DNA from: Galdieria partita | Taxonomy: Eukaryota > Rhodophyta > Bangiophyceae > Galdieriales > Galdieriaceae | Assembly: GCA_025991245.1 (NCBI GenBank) | Contig: BQMJ01000001.1 | Location: 186,001 to 250,000 of the forward strand | Reading direction: 5' to 3' | Length of the DNA stretch: 64,000 nucleotides | Part shown: in pieces, positions 41,572 to 52,158 of the stretch | Position numbering within the stretch: position 1 is the first letter of the stretch | Layout: each line of letters begins with the position of its first letter | The notes under the pieces: model-generated | What the model was told of the DNA's origin: nothing | The model's database searches: none | The model's input: the letters and a program-made list of their open reading frames with translations, nothing else | Translations under genes and position numbers: made by a program

Positions 41572-43726
41572 CTATCTCTCACTTTTATCGATACTTGTGT
41601 AGCAGTTCAACGGGGCTCTCGCCTCACTTTGAACACGACGTATTTTTGGTATTCGTAAACCTGAAGAGGCAGAAGTAACACGAACTAGAGGACCTTCACT
41701 GGATCTGACACGTCGCATAGTTGCCTGGAAACGCTTACTTCCTAAGCCATAGAAAATTCCATATCCTGGAACTGCTCCATAAGTTGGCAGAAATATTTCC
41801 GAAGGGGATGTTCTAATTCGCGAGCGTGAACGTGGAACCAATAACGGCAAGTTTTCTTCTTCAGGTGTTGGCTCGAAAAAGCTGCTTCCTCCTAATCCTC
41901 CTTTCGATTGCATGCTGGACCGAATCGTTCTGGACACACCTTCGATCTGCTGCTTTTCTTCTTCTTCTTGTTCTTCGTCGTCCTCTTCTGTCTCAACTTC
42001 CTTCGGAAGTGTTAAATTAACCACAAAAAATGCAGCAACTATAGCTGAAAATCCACCCACTACAAGCGCTGCATTCAAGTTGCCACCAAACATTTTCAAG
42101 ACTGCTCCCACGCTGAGAGCGACCAGTAATTGCGGTATAACGATAAAAATATTCAACACACCAAGGAACAAACCTTTCGCGTCAGGATCGGCCAAACGAG
42201 CAACAATAGCATATGGCAGTGATAATGTTGCAGCCCATGGAATTCCTGTGCTTGAGACAAGCAACATTGCAAAGATTTTTCTCCAGTTAATGGGTAAATA
42301 TGTAATCGCTACAGCTACCAACAAAGTCATTGCCAGATCAATTTGCGTAAACAAATAAACGGCTCTTAAGCTTGTTAAACCAATAACGACAGGTAACAGT
42401 GCAGAAAACAATAGAGAGACAACTGATTGTACTGCCATACTCTAATAATCTCTATAAGACTTGAAAATTTTTTTGGAGCTATGATGCTTACTAGACTGAA
42501 GGCCTTAACACCTGCTTCAAAGGCATGAAGACGTTTGAACGCTTCTTCATTATATTCTGGATATGCAGTAGGCTTTCCACCAAAAATATTTTCTCCCATC
42601 CAACTACTGGCATTTATCTGAAACGCAAAGAACGCAATCCAACTAAAAAATTGCACGTACATCACACCTTCCATTGGCTTTGGCATGTCAGCAAAAGCAC
42701 GAAGAATCTAAATTCTATTAGCAATACAAGGAAATATCGGAATCTGTAACAACATACTTCTGTTAGAACAGTTGGCCGTTTTCCCATATCTACACTTTGC
42801 CTTCTCCCGCTCTCTCCCATAAATTCCAAAGGATCTTTGCCTATTGGTTTTTCATTAGCACAAATTAGCGTTGTCACACAAGTAGGAACGAGAACTGCAA
42901 CGGCAATGATGAAAACACTATTAAGGTCACTCCAACCCAAAGGTATCCAAGAGTATATGGCGGGGAATCCACCAACAATGTAACCCCCTTGACGAAAGCT
43001 TAAAATGCAACATAACCAGTAATAAACATCAACAGTACCTAAATTACCCACTCCCATCCAAAAGGAAGTCAGAGCATTGGCCAGTTCTTGCTGCTCTGGA
43101 GGTGCTAAGTCGGCAAGAAGGGTTCTTCCTGGAGCCTATAAAACCTTCTTAGCCTAAAACTAAAAAAATATTCCTTAATAACTACCTGAATAGCATTGTT
43201 TGACAAGTCAATGATCCAAAAACCAATAATAGAACAAACAAGAGCTCCACGTGGTGTACTCCTAGAGGAGTCTCCAAAAAGTTTTCCAATATTCTTTGAG
43301 TTGGCTACTAATAAAAGTCCACAGACCATACACAACATTCCGGAAAATAAAAAAGGTCTTCTTCTTCCAAAGCGCGACGTGCAACGATCCGAGTACGCGC
43401 CAATGGTAGGTTGCACTATTAAGCCACTTATCGGACCAGCTACCCACAAGAAATTCTGACTGCAATTTAGCAAAAAATCACAAAATAATTGAACTTTTAC
43501 AACTTACAGCCCACTCCTTTTCTAAACCTAACTCTAGGAAGTGTGGAGTCATATACGTAAACTGACAGGCCCAGCTAAAGGCTTGTCCTGCTGTGCAAAT
43601 GGTCAGTAAAAGTAACCTTCTCAAGGTCAAAGGTTGAAGAGTCTCCTCGTCTTCTAATGCGGAGTTGTCCTCAAGCTGTTCTGTCCTTTCTTCCACCTTA
43701 AAAAGGTCTCTGTTGAGGCTCTTCAT
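41572..43726 (-). CDS. Sucrose transporter/SLC45-like MFS sugar symporter
   Basis: Six exons: 43508-43726, 43186-43455, 43039-43135, 42758-42987, 42492-42707 and 41572-42441, with introns of 50-52 bases, give 633 residues. Helix 1 (LLLLTICTAGQAFSWACQFTYMTPHFLELG) matches plant SUT and animal SLC45 proteins. The loop after helix 2 has SDRCTSRFGRRRPF, the GPH/SUT hallmark. About 12 helices are visible. A large loop carries an acidic run of about 15 Glu/Asp, and the C-terminal 130 residues form a Ser/Arg-rich cytosolic tail. Relatives import sucrose or glucose with protons; in red algae floridoside or another disaccharide may be the substrate. Substrate is inference. Confidence 0.85.
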
Positions 43727-43820
43727 CTCTTCTCGAGCCTGAGGCTCTAATCGTGCGTCTGTGATACGATTTTCTATAAAAGTACGGCAATAATTTCATT
43801 TCACAATTCGTCTTCCAGTT

Positions 43821-45386
43821 ATGAGTAGAGGAGTAGTAAATTTCAATTGCTGCTTTATGAAAATATTCATAGTAATATGTCTTCTCGCGTTTCATATTGT
43901 CTCAGGAAGTGCTGGTTGTGCCCTTTCTTTGGAATTCTTTTCCACATGCGACTTGAAGAAGGACTCCTTTCGTATTGCTATTGTAGCCATAAAAAGTTGG
44001 CTGTCGCTTGTGTCAGTTCAAAGAGTTACTCTTTTTCAAGAAGACCTTGACAGTTGTGAAAGATTGCTCCCTTTTTTCAAGGAGTCCAAGTTTCGCTGTG
44101 TTGTTCTCAACAAATCAACGGACAATCCTTCACCACCATTGGATCATTTATTCGACACTGCAGCTCAGTTTACTGTTACAAAGTATGTGGGATATATAAA
44201 CTGTGACATAGCAGTTTTCTCTGAATTTGATCAGGCTCTTCAAAGTATTTTGTATCCTGATAGAGGTTTGAAAGGAGCAATTGTTGGTCGAAGAAAAGAT
44301 GTTTCAATTTCAACTGATTCCTTGGACTTGGTAACGAAAAACATTTCACTTGTTCGCGAATATGCGGAGAGGCACGGATGCTACCACGGAAGTTTCGGAA
44401 AGGATTATTTTATATTTCCCCGCGAACTGCTGAAGGACTTCCCACCTTTTCTAATTGGAAGGCCAAAGTGGGATGATTGGCTCCTTACAGAGTTGCTACT
44501 TCAGGATCCAAACGATTTATCGATATATAGATTGGACGACAGTATCCCAGTGGTTCATATGCAAGTCGATAGGACTTCTTGGAGTCATAAAAAGTTTGGC
44601 AGCCTTGAAAACGAGCAGTTGTTTAAACGAATTTGGACTTGCCAACCTATTTCCGACATAATGAATGTTGAAACTGTGGTTTACCCTGCTAATAGCTCAG
44701 AGAGACATTCGTTTCAGATGCTTGAAAGCTTTCCAAATACACCGTTACAATTACTCTTTGCTAGAAAAACTCGATGTAATGAGACACTTTATTTATATGA
44801 AGACCTTTCTTTTGGGGCAGAGTTTGCATTGTCCCTTAAGAAGATAATAGAGAGTTGTAAGCGATGTATTCATATCGTGCATACAATGACTGCTTGTATT
44901 TACTGTCGAAGATATGCGGCAGCCTGCATTTGTATGCATGATTCGGAAGCGAGTATTCTAGAGTATTCTCAAGGAGATTTGTTTTCTGTCAATCAACAGA
45001 TGCGACAAATAGAGTTGTTACGTCGACGATTCTATATTCTTTCAACCGCTCTTGAAAACGGCTACAAAGTCAATTATCAGATAGGAGCGAAAATTCCCAG
45101 AAGTGATGTCGTTATTTTAGATAGCCACCCTGAAGACTTTGCGTATAGCAAAGGTTTTTTAGAGGCTCTAGTTAGTACCTATGAGCTTCCTCCTACCTAT
45201 TATGAATTTGTAATTCTGAAACCTTCTTACGTTGCAAGAGAGTTTTTGACCATATTACATATTTGCATTTTGAAGTTTAGTACTAGTAGCTGGAAGGAAG
45301 AACGAACGAAACAGTCGTCAAAGAAGGTACAATGGACACATTCGTTCCAGAAATGCGTAGAAAGTCTCGGATCCTTTGAAAAATGA
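43821..45386 (+). CDS. Secreted/Golgi glycosyltransferase-like protein
   Basis: A single exon encodes 521 residues. The ATG at 43821 is used; a second Met at residue 13 begins the hydrophobic signal sequence IFIVICLLAFHIVSG. Residues 85-210 look like a GT-A fold: KYVGYINCDIAVFSEF has the strand with a DXD-like acid, and FLIGRPKWDDWLLTELLL recalls nucleotide-sugar transferases. The C-terminal half has a Cys-rich patch and RSDVVILDSHPEDF. I do not recognise a named family. A Golgi enzyme acting on cell-wall or glycoprotein glycans would fit. It is divergent from the transporter by 94 bases. Confidence 0.6.
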   Translation: MSRGVVNFNCCFMKIFIVICLLAFHIVSGSAGCALSLEFFSTCDLKKDSFRIAIVAIKSWLSLVSVQRVTLFQEDLDSCERLLPFFKESKFRCVVLNKSTDNPSPPLDHLFDTAAQFTVTKYVGYINCDIAVFSEFDQALQSILYPDRGLKGAIVGRRKDVSISTDSLDLVTKNISLVREYAERHGCYHGSFGKDYFIFPRELLKDFPPFLIGRPKWDDWLLTELLLQDPNDLSIYRLDDSIPVVHMQVDRTSWSHKKFGSLENEQLFKRIWTCQPISDIMNVETVVYPANSSERHSFQMLESFPNTPLQLLFARKTRCNETLYLYEDLSFGAEFALSLKKIIESCKRCIHIVHTMTACIYCRRYAAACICMHDSEASILEYSQGDLFSVNQQMRQIELLRRRFYILSTALENGYKVNYQIGAKIPRSDVVILDSHPEDFAYSKGFLEALVSTYELPPTYYEFVILKPSYVAREFLTILHICILKFSTSSWKEERTKQSSKKVQWTHSFQKCVESLGSFEK

Positions 45387-45473
45387 ATGATCTGAGTTGT
45401 TGGGAGATATTTAGCTCAAAATTGGTTGACGTCGAGCTGTAAAGTTTTTTTTATAAGAAGCAAGTTAATAATC

Positions 45474-45737
45474 ATGTCTGAAAGTTTTGACTCAAACTCA
45501 GAGAATGTGTCTCTATATACAGAATCTCTTCCAGAGATCTTTGAGTTGGAGGAAGAAAACAATACAAGTAACTTGGCACAATCTGTAGATACCAAGTCCA
45601 GTACAAGTGAAGTAAGTACAAATGAGTCTTGCTCGAGTTTGAAAAATGAGAAGTACAAGCTTGTAAGGCGAACATATAGGCAACCTCACTTTACAGAAGA
45701 GGAAGTAACTAGGGCGTTACTACTACATGAGGGATAG
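45474..45737 (+). CDS. Small acidic protein of unknown function
   Basis: An ATG at 45474 opens 87 codons; the frame extends upstream only to a TTG. The product is rich in Ser, Glu and Asn, with a basic segment KYKLVRRTYRQPHF near residue 62 and the ending RALLLHEG. No domain is recognised. It could be a real short gene, lying 87 bases after the glycosyltransferase-like gene, or a chance frame. Confidence 0.4.
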   Translation: MSESFDSNSENVSLYTESLPEIFELEEENNTSNLAQSVDTKSSTSEVSTNESCSSLKNEKYKLVRRTYRQPHFTEEEVTRALLLHEG

Positions 45738-45909
45738 TAGATACACAATCTATGAATTTCGTTTGGGGAGCTTGTCTAGAAGCGTGTTGAAGCTGAAAAT
45801 GAGAGACCATAATACTTAAGTCTAAAACAATAAAGCATATGAAAGTTTCTTCTTAAAGATTCCCTCTTTACTATGCACAAGCTACAACAAAATATTGACA
45901 ACCACTAAG

Positions 45910-48233
45910 TTACGCCCGTCGCTTCTGCTTGTGTGCTCTATTCAGGTATTTAAGGCATAGAAAGGCGAAATATCGAAAAGCAATTCCATAAGCCAAAACT
46001 ATCGCAATGTTGCCCCCTCGTCCTATATTGCTTATCACACCTCGCATAGAGTAAATATCCTTCGCAGTCATTGGACACTTCAAACCAGAACTTGTGACAC
46101 CTGAAGTGTTTCCAGGTGGACAAGGGAAATATTCCCCTTCAAACTGATTAAGCATAAAAGAATCGTATATATAGTGAATAAACGATAAGTACTGGATCCA
46201 CCGTATCCACACAGGCATCTGACTGTCATTGACGTAGAAGCCTCCCGTCAACATGCTATCTTGCGTTCAGTACTTTACGAATCAAATTGACTGTATACTG
46301 ACCTTGTTAACATAAATACTGCAGCAAGTGTCTGCGACTTCCGGAAATCCATGAATACTGCTGCGATAAACAGCCCAATCGACTGCGCTGTGAAAACCGT
46401 TATCCCAACAAAAACCAGAAATAGAATGAAACGACTAGCTTGAGGATTCAAATTTAACATCCTACAATATAAATTTTAACAGACGCAAAATAAACAGAAT
46501 AAAAAACTTACCAGTAAATATAAACGCTAAAAAAGAAAGGGTAGATCAAATCCAAAGGTACTTCCACAAGTGCCTTTCCAAGAAAGTATGCTGAGAGCCT
46601 AAAAATATTCAGCTTGCATAACATGTATAATAATCTCATCAACAAACCTGTATGCACCAGAAGCCCGTTCCTTCGAGAGAACAGGCTTTTCCGAAGGCAA
46701 AGTAGTCAATGCTTGGAACATGGTGAAGAATCCCCAAAAAAGTCCAGCAAAGAATAGCGCACCCATAAGATCCATCAGATAATTAATACTATGAGGGATT
46801 CGGAACCAAATAAACGAAACTATTAACGCAACAAACACAACCTGAAAGATTGTAAGCGTTTCAAACAATCTCCCCTTCTTCTGAAGATATGCTCTCCAGG
46901 TGAGGACATGAAGTTGATCCAAAAACGTAGTCGGATATTTCCCAGTTTCTGGGGAGGTGTCAAACTCTGAACGAACATCTGCAACATAGTCTTTCACTAC
47001 ACGACCAAGTGACCTGTGCTGCTCTGACTCCTCTTGTTGAAATTCGAGTTTCTCCTCCAATGTCTTGTAATCGAGATCGGTCTCAATTTCATATTCTTTC
47101 CAAGCATCTATTAGTTTCTGCCTTATGGGTTCACTTTGACCAAAGTCTTCATTCGTCAATAGAGCAATAAAATAATCCGCCGGATTGAAACCATAGGGGC
47201 ATTCGTAACCTAGACGACTAAAGTAACTCACTGCTTCTTTCGCAGGACCATAGTACACTGTTTGTCCACTTGCAAGTAGTAACAACTTGTCAAATTCCGC
47301 AAACATCATAGAATTAGGTTGGTGTATTGTGGTTATAACAGTACGTCCTTCGTTAGCTAGTTCCTTTAAAAGTCGAACTACTGTCAAAGCTGTGTTCGAG
47401 TCAAGACCTGACGTGGGTTCGTCCAAGATAAGAATCGAAGGTTCCACCAATAGCACGTCTGCAATATTTGTTCTCTTACGTTCACCTCCACTAATTCCCT
47501 TTTTGAACTGATCTCCGATAATCGTGTTTTGACAACGAAGAAGGCCCAGTCTTTGAAGTATGTATTCCACTCTCTCCATTTTCTGCTTGTATGGAACGTC
47601 TCTTGGTAAACGTAACCGGGCAGTTATTTCCAAGGTTTGTTTCACTGTAAGATTAGTAAAGAACACATCATCCTGCATGACATAGCCAATTTTTCTTCTA
47701 GTATCCGCTACTCTGGGTTTACCATCAAAAAGTATCGTTCCGTCTGGGACAAAGTTTGCTCTCCCGGCAAGGGCATTGAGCAAAGTTGTCTTTCCTCCTC
47801 CACTACAAACCTGGTTTAGAAGACACTCTGACGGAAAATTAATAAGTTACCTTGGTCCCATCACGGCAAGTAATTCCCCTGGTCTCACAAGTCCAGAGAC
47901 ATTCTTTAAAATTGTAAACTTCTTCGGTTCCTGGCTGTCACCCTTCCGAAAGGGGTTCCAGCTGCTCTTCCCAGGAAAGGCTACTGAGTAGTTCACGTGA
48001 TGCCATTCAAGTACCATCTTCAAAACAGTTAAGTACAACATAAACAAAGAAACAAAAAAACAAACCTGTTTTCGATAAGGACTCCACTTCGAGGATTGTC
48101 TTTCGGAACTTGTGTCCTTCGTCTCTTCATTTCCTGTTTCTCCAGTGTCCACTACAACGCTTTTCAAGTTTTTCTCTACATTGACTGAGTTCTCTCCTCC
48201 GGAACCCTTTCCTTTGCCTTCACCGTGGCCCAT
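45910..48233 (-). CDS. ABCG-family half-size ABC transporter
   Basis: Six exons: 48066-48233, 47851-48017, 46648-47802, 46512-46598, 46303-46461 and 45910-46255, with introns of 47-50 bases, give 693 residues. Order is nucleotide-binding domain then membrane domain, the ABCG layout. Walker A GPSGGGKTTLL (residues 110-120) is completed by joining exons 2 and 3. The signature is ISGGERKRTNIADVL, Walker B ILILDEPTSGLD, and the H-loop TTIHQP. About six helices follow from LHVLTWRAYLQ onward. A luminal loop with CPPGN and CPM matches the ABCG extracellular loop. ABCG proteins dimerise and export lipids, sterols or other hydrophobic compounds. Substrate unknown. A Gly/Lys-rich tail precedes the first motif. 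Confidence 0.92.
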
Positions 48234-49074
48234 CTTGGTCTATCGATTGCCGTCTCCAAAAACTCAAATGAAGAAGCAGTAAAGAAGAATGAATGGTGTA
48301 AATCTGGCCTTACTTTGACCAGCAGACACCCATAACGACATCAGAGTTGGAATGGGAAGACTCTTCTCATTCTTTGAGTCTACATGACAATCCTTCAAAT
48401 TTAGGCGGCAAATTGTTCTCTTTACCAAAAAATGTTTTCTGATTAGACTGGTATATGTTATACATTGTGTAAAACGGTATCAACGACTTGAAGGTTCTTT
48501 TGCAAAATTCTCTCTAGCTTACAACATTATATTCGTGAACGGAGTATTCAAAGTACGCTTGAAAAACTTTCACTCGAAAGTAGCCGACCTGCAGTCAAGT
48601 ACAAGCAGCTTATTCTAAACAGTTGATTTCAATATGTAATGACGGAGTTCATAGTTACAAAAGACATTACAATGCAAGACAAAAATTGAACATTCTTACC
48701 CTTCTAGAAGAGTTATAGCATTCAGAACCTTCTATTATCTGCACGAACTCTTCTATCGTGAATATTTGTCTCTCGAATACCGAAGACCAGCTTCAGTTGA
48801 AACTCAAAGTCAACGAATTTACAAAGCCACAACAAGGAATGCCCATTCAGGCTAGTTACAAAGAAGGATATCCTCAAATTTTTATCACTATATTTATCTA
48901 GAAATAATAAATCGTTTCTGAATAACTGGTCTGAACAGATTTGTTCGAAACACTTCTAGAAAAGTTAGTCCTGGCTAGGCGAACTAACTAAGCTCACAAG
49001 AAGACTACGGTTCGCCGCTTTGAGATCTCTTTTCTACTTTCCCAAGTAACTATGTACACACCAAAACCGAAACA
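48234..49074. other. Intergenic region upstream of the ABCG gene, no gene seen
   Basis: The 841 bases lie between the ABCG start and the SDHAF4 stop. The promoter and leader of the ABCG gene are expected near 48234-48500. All frames carry frequent stops. No RNA gene, repeat array or mobile element is seen. Confidence 0.5.
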
Positions 49075-49429
49075 CTAAAAATCTGAAACTCGACAATTTT
49101 TCGACCAGTCACCAAACCTTCCATTTCTAAACCTACAAGCCTTCAAAACAAAAAGTCACTTACTTCGTGGGTTCGTAACCTCTAGGACCGCCCCACTCTG
49201 GTCCACTAGGCGCATCGTGATTCCACATTTCGACAGTTTCGCCGTCAACTTCTGTCGAACCCTCTGACTGCTTCTGGGAGTGATTCTTTTCTCCGTCTGG
49301 AGTTTCTTGGTTTATTTTCTGCCTTTCAGTTTTCACGGAGTCACTTGAACTTTGAAACCTTCTGTTTTGAACCTTGGTACGACGACAGTGGAACAACGTT
49401 CTAAGTAGATTTCTTCCTTGTAACACCAT
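49075..49429 (-). CDS. SDHAF4: Succinate dehydrogenase assembly factor 4
   Basis: Two exons, 49164-49429 and 49075-49117, with a 46-base intron, give 102 residues. The frame extends upstream only to a GTG; the ATG at 49429 gives a basic, hydrophobic mitochondrial presequence (MVLQGRNLLRTLFHCRR). After an acidic, Gln-rich linker comes the DUF1674 motif, GPEWGGPRGYEPT followed, across the junction, by KFGDWSKNCRVSDF at the very end, as in SDHAF4/Sdh8. The factor binds flavinylated SDH subunit A in the mitochondrial matrix and guards it before complex II assembly. The short second exon (43 bases) is strongly supported because it supplies the conserved tail. Confidence 0.9.
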
Positions 49430-49451
49430 TCCTTCAATCGCAATTGTCACA

Positions 49452-51472
49452 ATGTACGACCCAAACGTTGAATCTTTATGTCTACGTCGAGTCAGTCTTC
49501 CTAAAAACTTTAAGAGAGAGACAGTTATGGAATCAAAGAAAGAGCTTGGTTTCGTTGTTAAATCTTTGTATCTCCCTCGGCTTTTGATGCGGTGCGATAG
49601 GACTAGGAACAGCTCAGAAGGCTACGCGATGAAGCCTTTGAAGAACAAGTTCAAGAGACGGAGAGTTTCGAATCCTCCTCTTATAGAAAATTTTTGTGAA
49701 TCGGGAAGTAATAGTGATCGTAGACTACGAAAGAAGGGAGGATCAATAGTTCTTGTGTGGTACAGAGAAACTTTGAACACTGCCCAAGCTTTGAAGGATG
49801 CCAAGAAATGTTTTCCTTTTTCGAAGATTTTTTTGATAGTATTTGGAGAAGAGCATAAAACATTTATTTCAAAAACTGGGTTTCCAAAGAGTATGCTGAA
49901 AGACACAATTTTTTTGACTGGCAGTGGTTGTTCCTACCTCGATGTCCCTTTTGCAGCATATACTCTCGGTGCTAGGCATGTATTTGCAGCTATGCTTTAC
50001 GAAAATATAGATATGGAGTTATACAAAGTTCGTCATGCATGTCTTCGTTATGGAATCTGCATTCATGTATCGACCGGCAATTATTTGGCAAAATCTTTAA
50101 TGATATGTGCATCTTTGCTTTTCAACGCTGGGTTTTCAAGGTCCTCAGCACTTGCAGATACTTCATCCACTATTTGGGAAAGAAACTTGAGAAGAGGTTC
50201 TATTATTCCTTATCAGATTTCAGGCGATATGATTCAAGAAGGAAGATATGAAGACGATAGACCAATGCTTGAGAAATTAACTGACTGGTTATCTCGCATA
50301 TATCTACCGGATGGATATCCTAATAGTGTTACAAAGGATTATTTGAGTTACTCCATTTGGAGAGCCATTCAGAATCTGGCTGCATCGGTAATGGGTGTCT
50401 TTGCTACAGAAGCACTGTTGTTTGGTTTGGGTTTGGGTCGAAAGAGTACTCCAGCAACTTCAGCAGCAATTTCTTGGGTTCTTAAGGACGGTTTGGGATA
50501 TATTGGGAAGGTTTTTTATGGATCCATTGCAGGTAATCAGTTTGATGTGGACCCAAAAAGTTGGCGACTAGCGGCAGATGCAGTTGAGGACGCAGGTGGC
50601 GTATTGGAAATTGTGACTCCATTGTTTCCTAGTCACTTCCTTCTTTTGGCAAGTGTAGCGAATGCAATGAAAGGTGTAGCTGCAATGACAGTAAGTTATT
50701 AAGAGCTTTTCAGAAGTTTAGCCAAAATTCGTTTAAGGGTACTGCAACCAGACATGCAATTTACAAGAGTCTCGCACTTCGTGAGAATCAAGGAGATATT
50801 GCCACTAAAGGAGAGAGCCAAGGTGTTACTTGCAAAATGGTAATATGAAGACATTGTCACTATGGTGTTAAATTGAATTATACATAGGTTGGACTAGGTC
50901 TAGGAATAGTTGCATCGTCCAAGATTGGTCAAAAATACTTTGCGCTGCTTAGCGCTTATGCTTTGGGTTGTTTTGTTCACCTTTTTGCGAATTGGAAGTC
51001 TCTGAGCTGCATCCAATTCGCGACACTTAATCGACAGCGTTGCTCGTTAGCTTTAGAAGAGTTTCTGCAAACAGGAATTGTACCCGGTCCTTATGAGGTT
51101 AGCCGTCGAGAAAAAGTAGTTATTCCGCCTTGGAAGGGTTACCTTAACGGCATTGTCGTGGGAGCCACCTTGAGAGAGTGCTTTCAAAGTGGTAGTGAGT
51201 TGAAGGAGGCAGTTGCCTTATATAAGGGCTGTAGATATATGTTGACACAAAGAGGTAATAAGATTCTGATAGTTCTTCATGAAAATTGTCGCACACAGGA
51301 CATCTTTCAAGCCTTTATGCAAGCACATAAGCTTCAAAGTGGTAGCAATATCCAGAGCTCTTTAGTTTTTGCCAAAAGACATATTAAAGAGTTTCTTCGA
51401 AGCTGCTCGCTTAAAGGCTGGAATACACAGTATCCACTTATGGGTTGTAAACCTGTCAGAGTACGCTGGTAG
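49452..51472 (+). CDS. RUS-family (DUF647) membrane-associated protein
   Basis: Three exons: 49452-50690, 50738-50839 and 50888-51472, with introns of 47 and 48 bases, give 641 residues. The first 210 residues are basic and variable. The DUF647 core then has LPDGYPNSVTKDYLSYSIWRA, TPATSAAISWVLKDGLGYIG, KSWRLAADAVEDAGG and, across exons, a GTATRHAI segment with ENQGDIATKGESQG. Plant RUS proteins, such as ROOT UVB SENSITIVE 1 and 2, act in early seedling UV-B response and vitamin B6 and auxin pathways; their chemistry is unknown. One central segment (LFNAGFSRSS) is separate from the core. The gene is divergent from SDHAF4 with 22 bases between start codons. Confidence 0.88.
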
Positions 51473-51522
51473 TTTGAATAATCTCCGACTGACCAACTAA
51501 ATTGTTTGCATAAATTTGCTGC

Positions 51523-52146
51523 ATGGAAAAGTCCATTACCTTTTGGAGTGAAGGTGACGAAGAGCTTCAAGAGAAGGTTAACGAAACTATTCGTCGTCAT
51601 TTGCTTTGGTCTCGTAGAGTGGTAAGTTTGCCCTATTTACCGTGGCACAATCCCTTTACTAGTTTGAAGTAGAACTGGGAGGGAACTCAGTTAGTAAGAG
51701 GTTGGACGAAGCCAAAGGAAACTTTAGTAAGAAAAGCTGTGTTGCTTGCGTCAAAATTTGGAAATCTGAAGGAGTATGGTTGCGTAATCTGCTCTTTAGA
51801 ACTTAAGAGAAGTACGGTTTCGTGCCTTTACCCTTGTCTTCACCGTTTTTGCTACGGTTGCATTTTAAAGTGGTTGAAAGTGAAATTATGTTGTCCACTG
51901 TGCCTAGTGACCCCTGAGAAGCTGTTATTTTCTATTCAAAGTTCCAATTTATTTAAAGAAACGGATATAGTTCCCAAGGCTTCTAGTAGCTTCAAACATT
52001 GTGACTTGCAAAGGGGAGAAAGAGGTCCCTTGAATGCATCTAACGACTCTAGTACTATCTCCGGGGAAACATTACGCGGAATCAGAAGACAGCGAGACCT
52101 TGTTCTTGTAAGAGAGGAAAGACTCAAATTCTCTCGTAAATCTTAA
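51523..52146 (+). CDS. Small RING-finger protein
   Basis: Two exons, 51523-51621 and 51673-52146, with a 51-base intron, give 190 residues. Residues 74-115 form a RING: CVICSLELKRS, CLYPCLHRFCYGCILKWL and CCPLC, the C3HC4 order seen in Topors and ICP0-like ligases. A helical N-terminus (ELQEKVNETIRRHLLW) precedes it. The tail is Ser/Arg-rich and reads RSLRGIRRQRDL-like basic residues near its end. A ubiquitin or SUMO-directed E3 role is likely; substrate unknown. The 3' end is 12 bases from the stop of the convergent FUSC-like gene. Confidence 0.75.
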
Positions 52147-52158
52147 AGATGAGGAAGT

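Noticed and set aside
41912-42358. 148-codon plus-strand frame
   Set aside because: It is fully antisense to the last exon of the sucrose-transporter-like gene and reflects its codon pattern.
51523-51740. Alternative acceptor CTAG at about 51659 for the RING gene
   Set aside because: It changes the frame and stops before the RING; the acceptor at 51672 gives a continuous protein.
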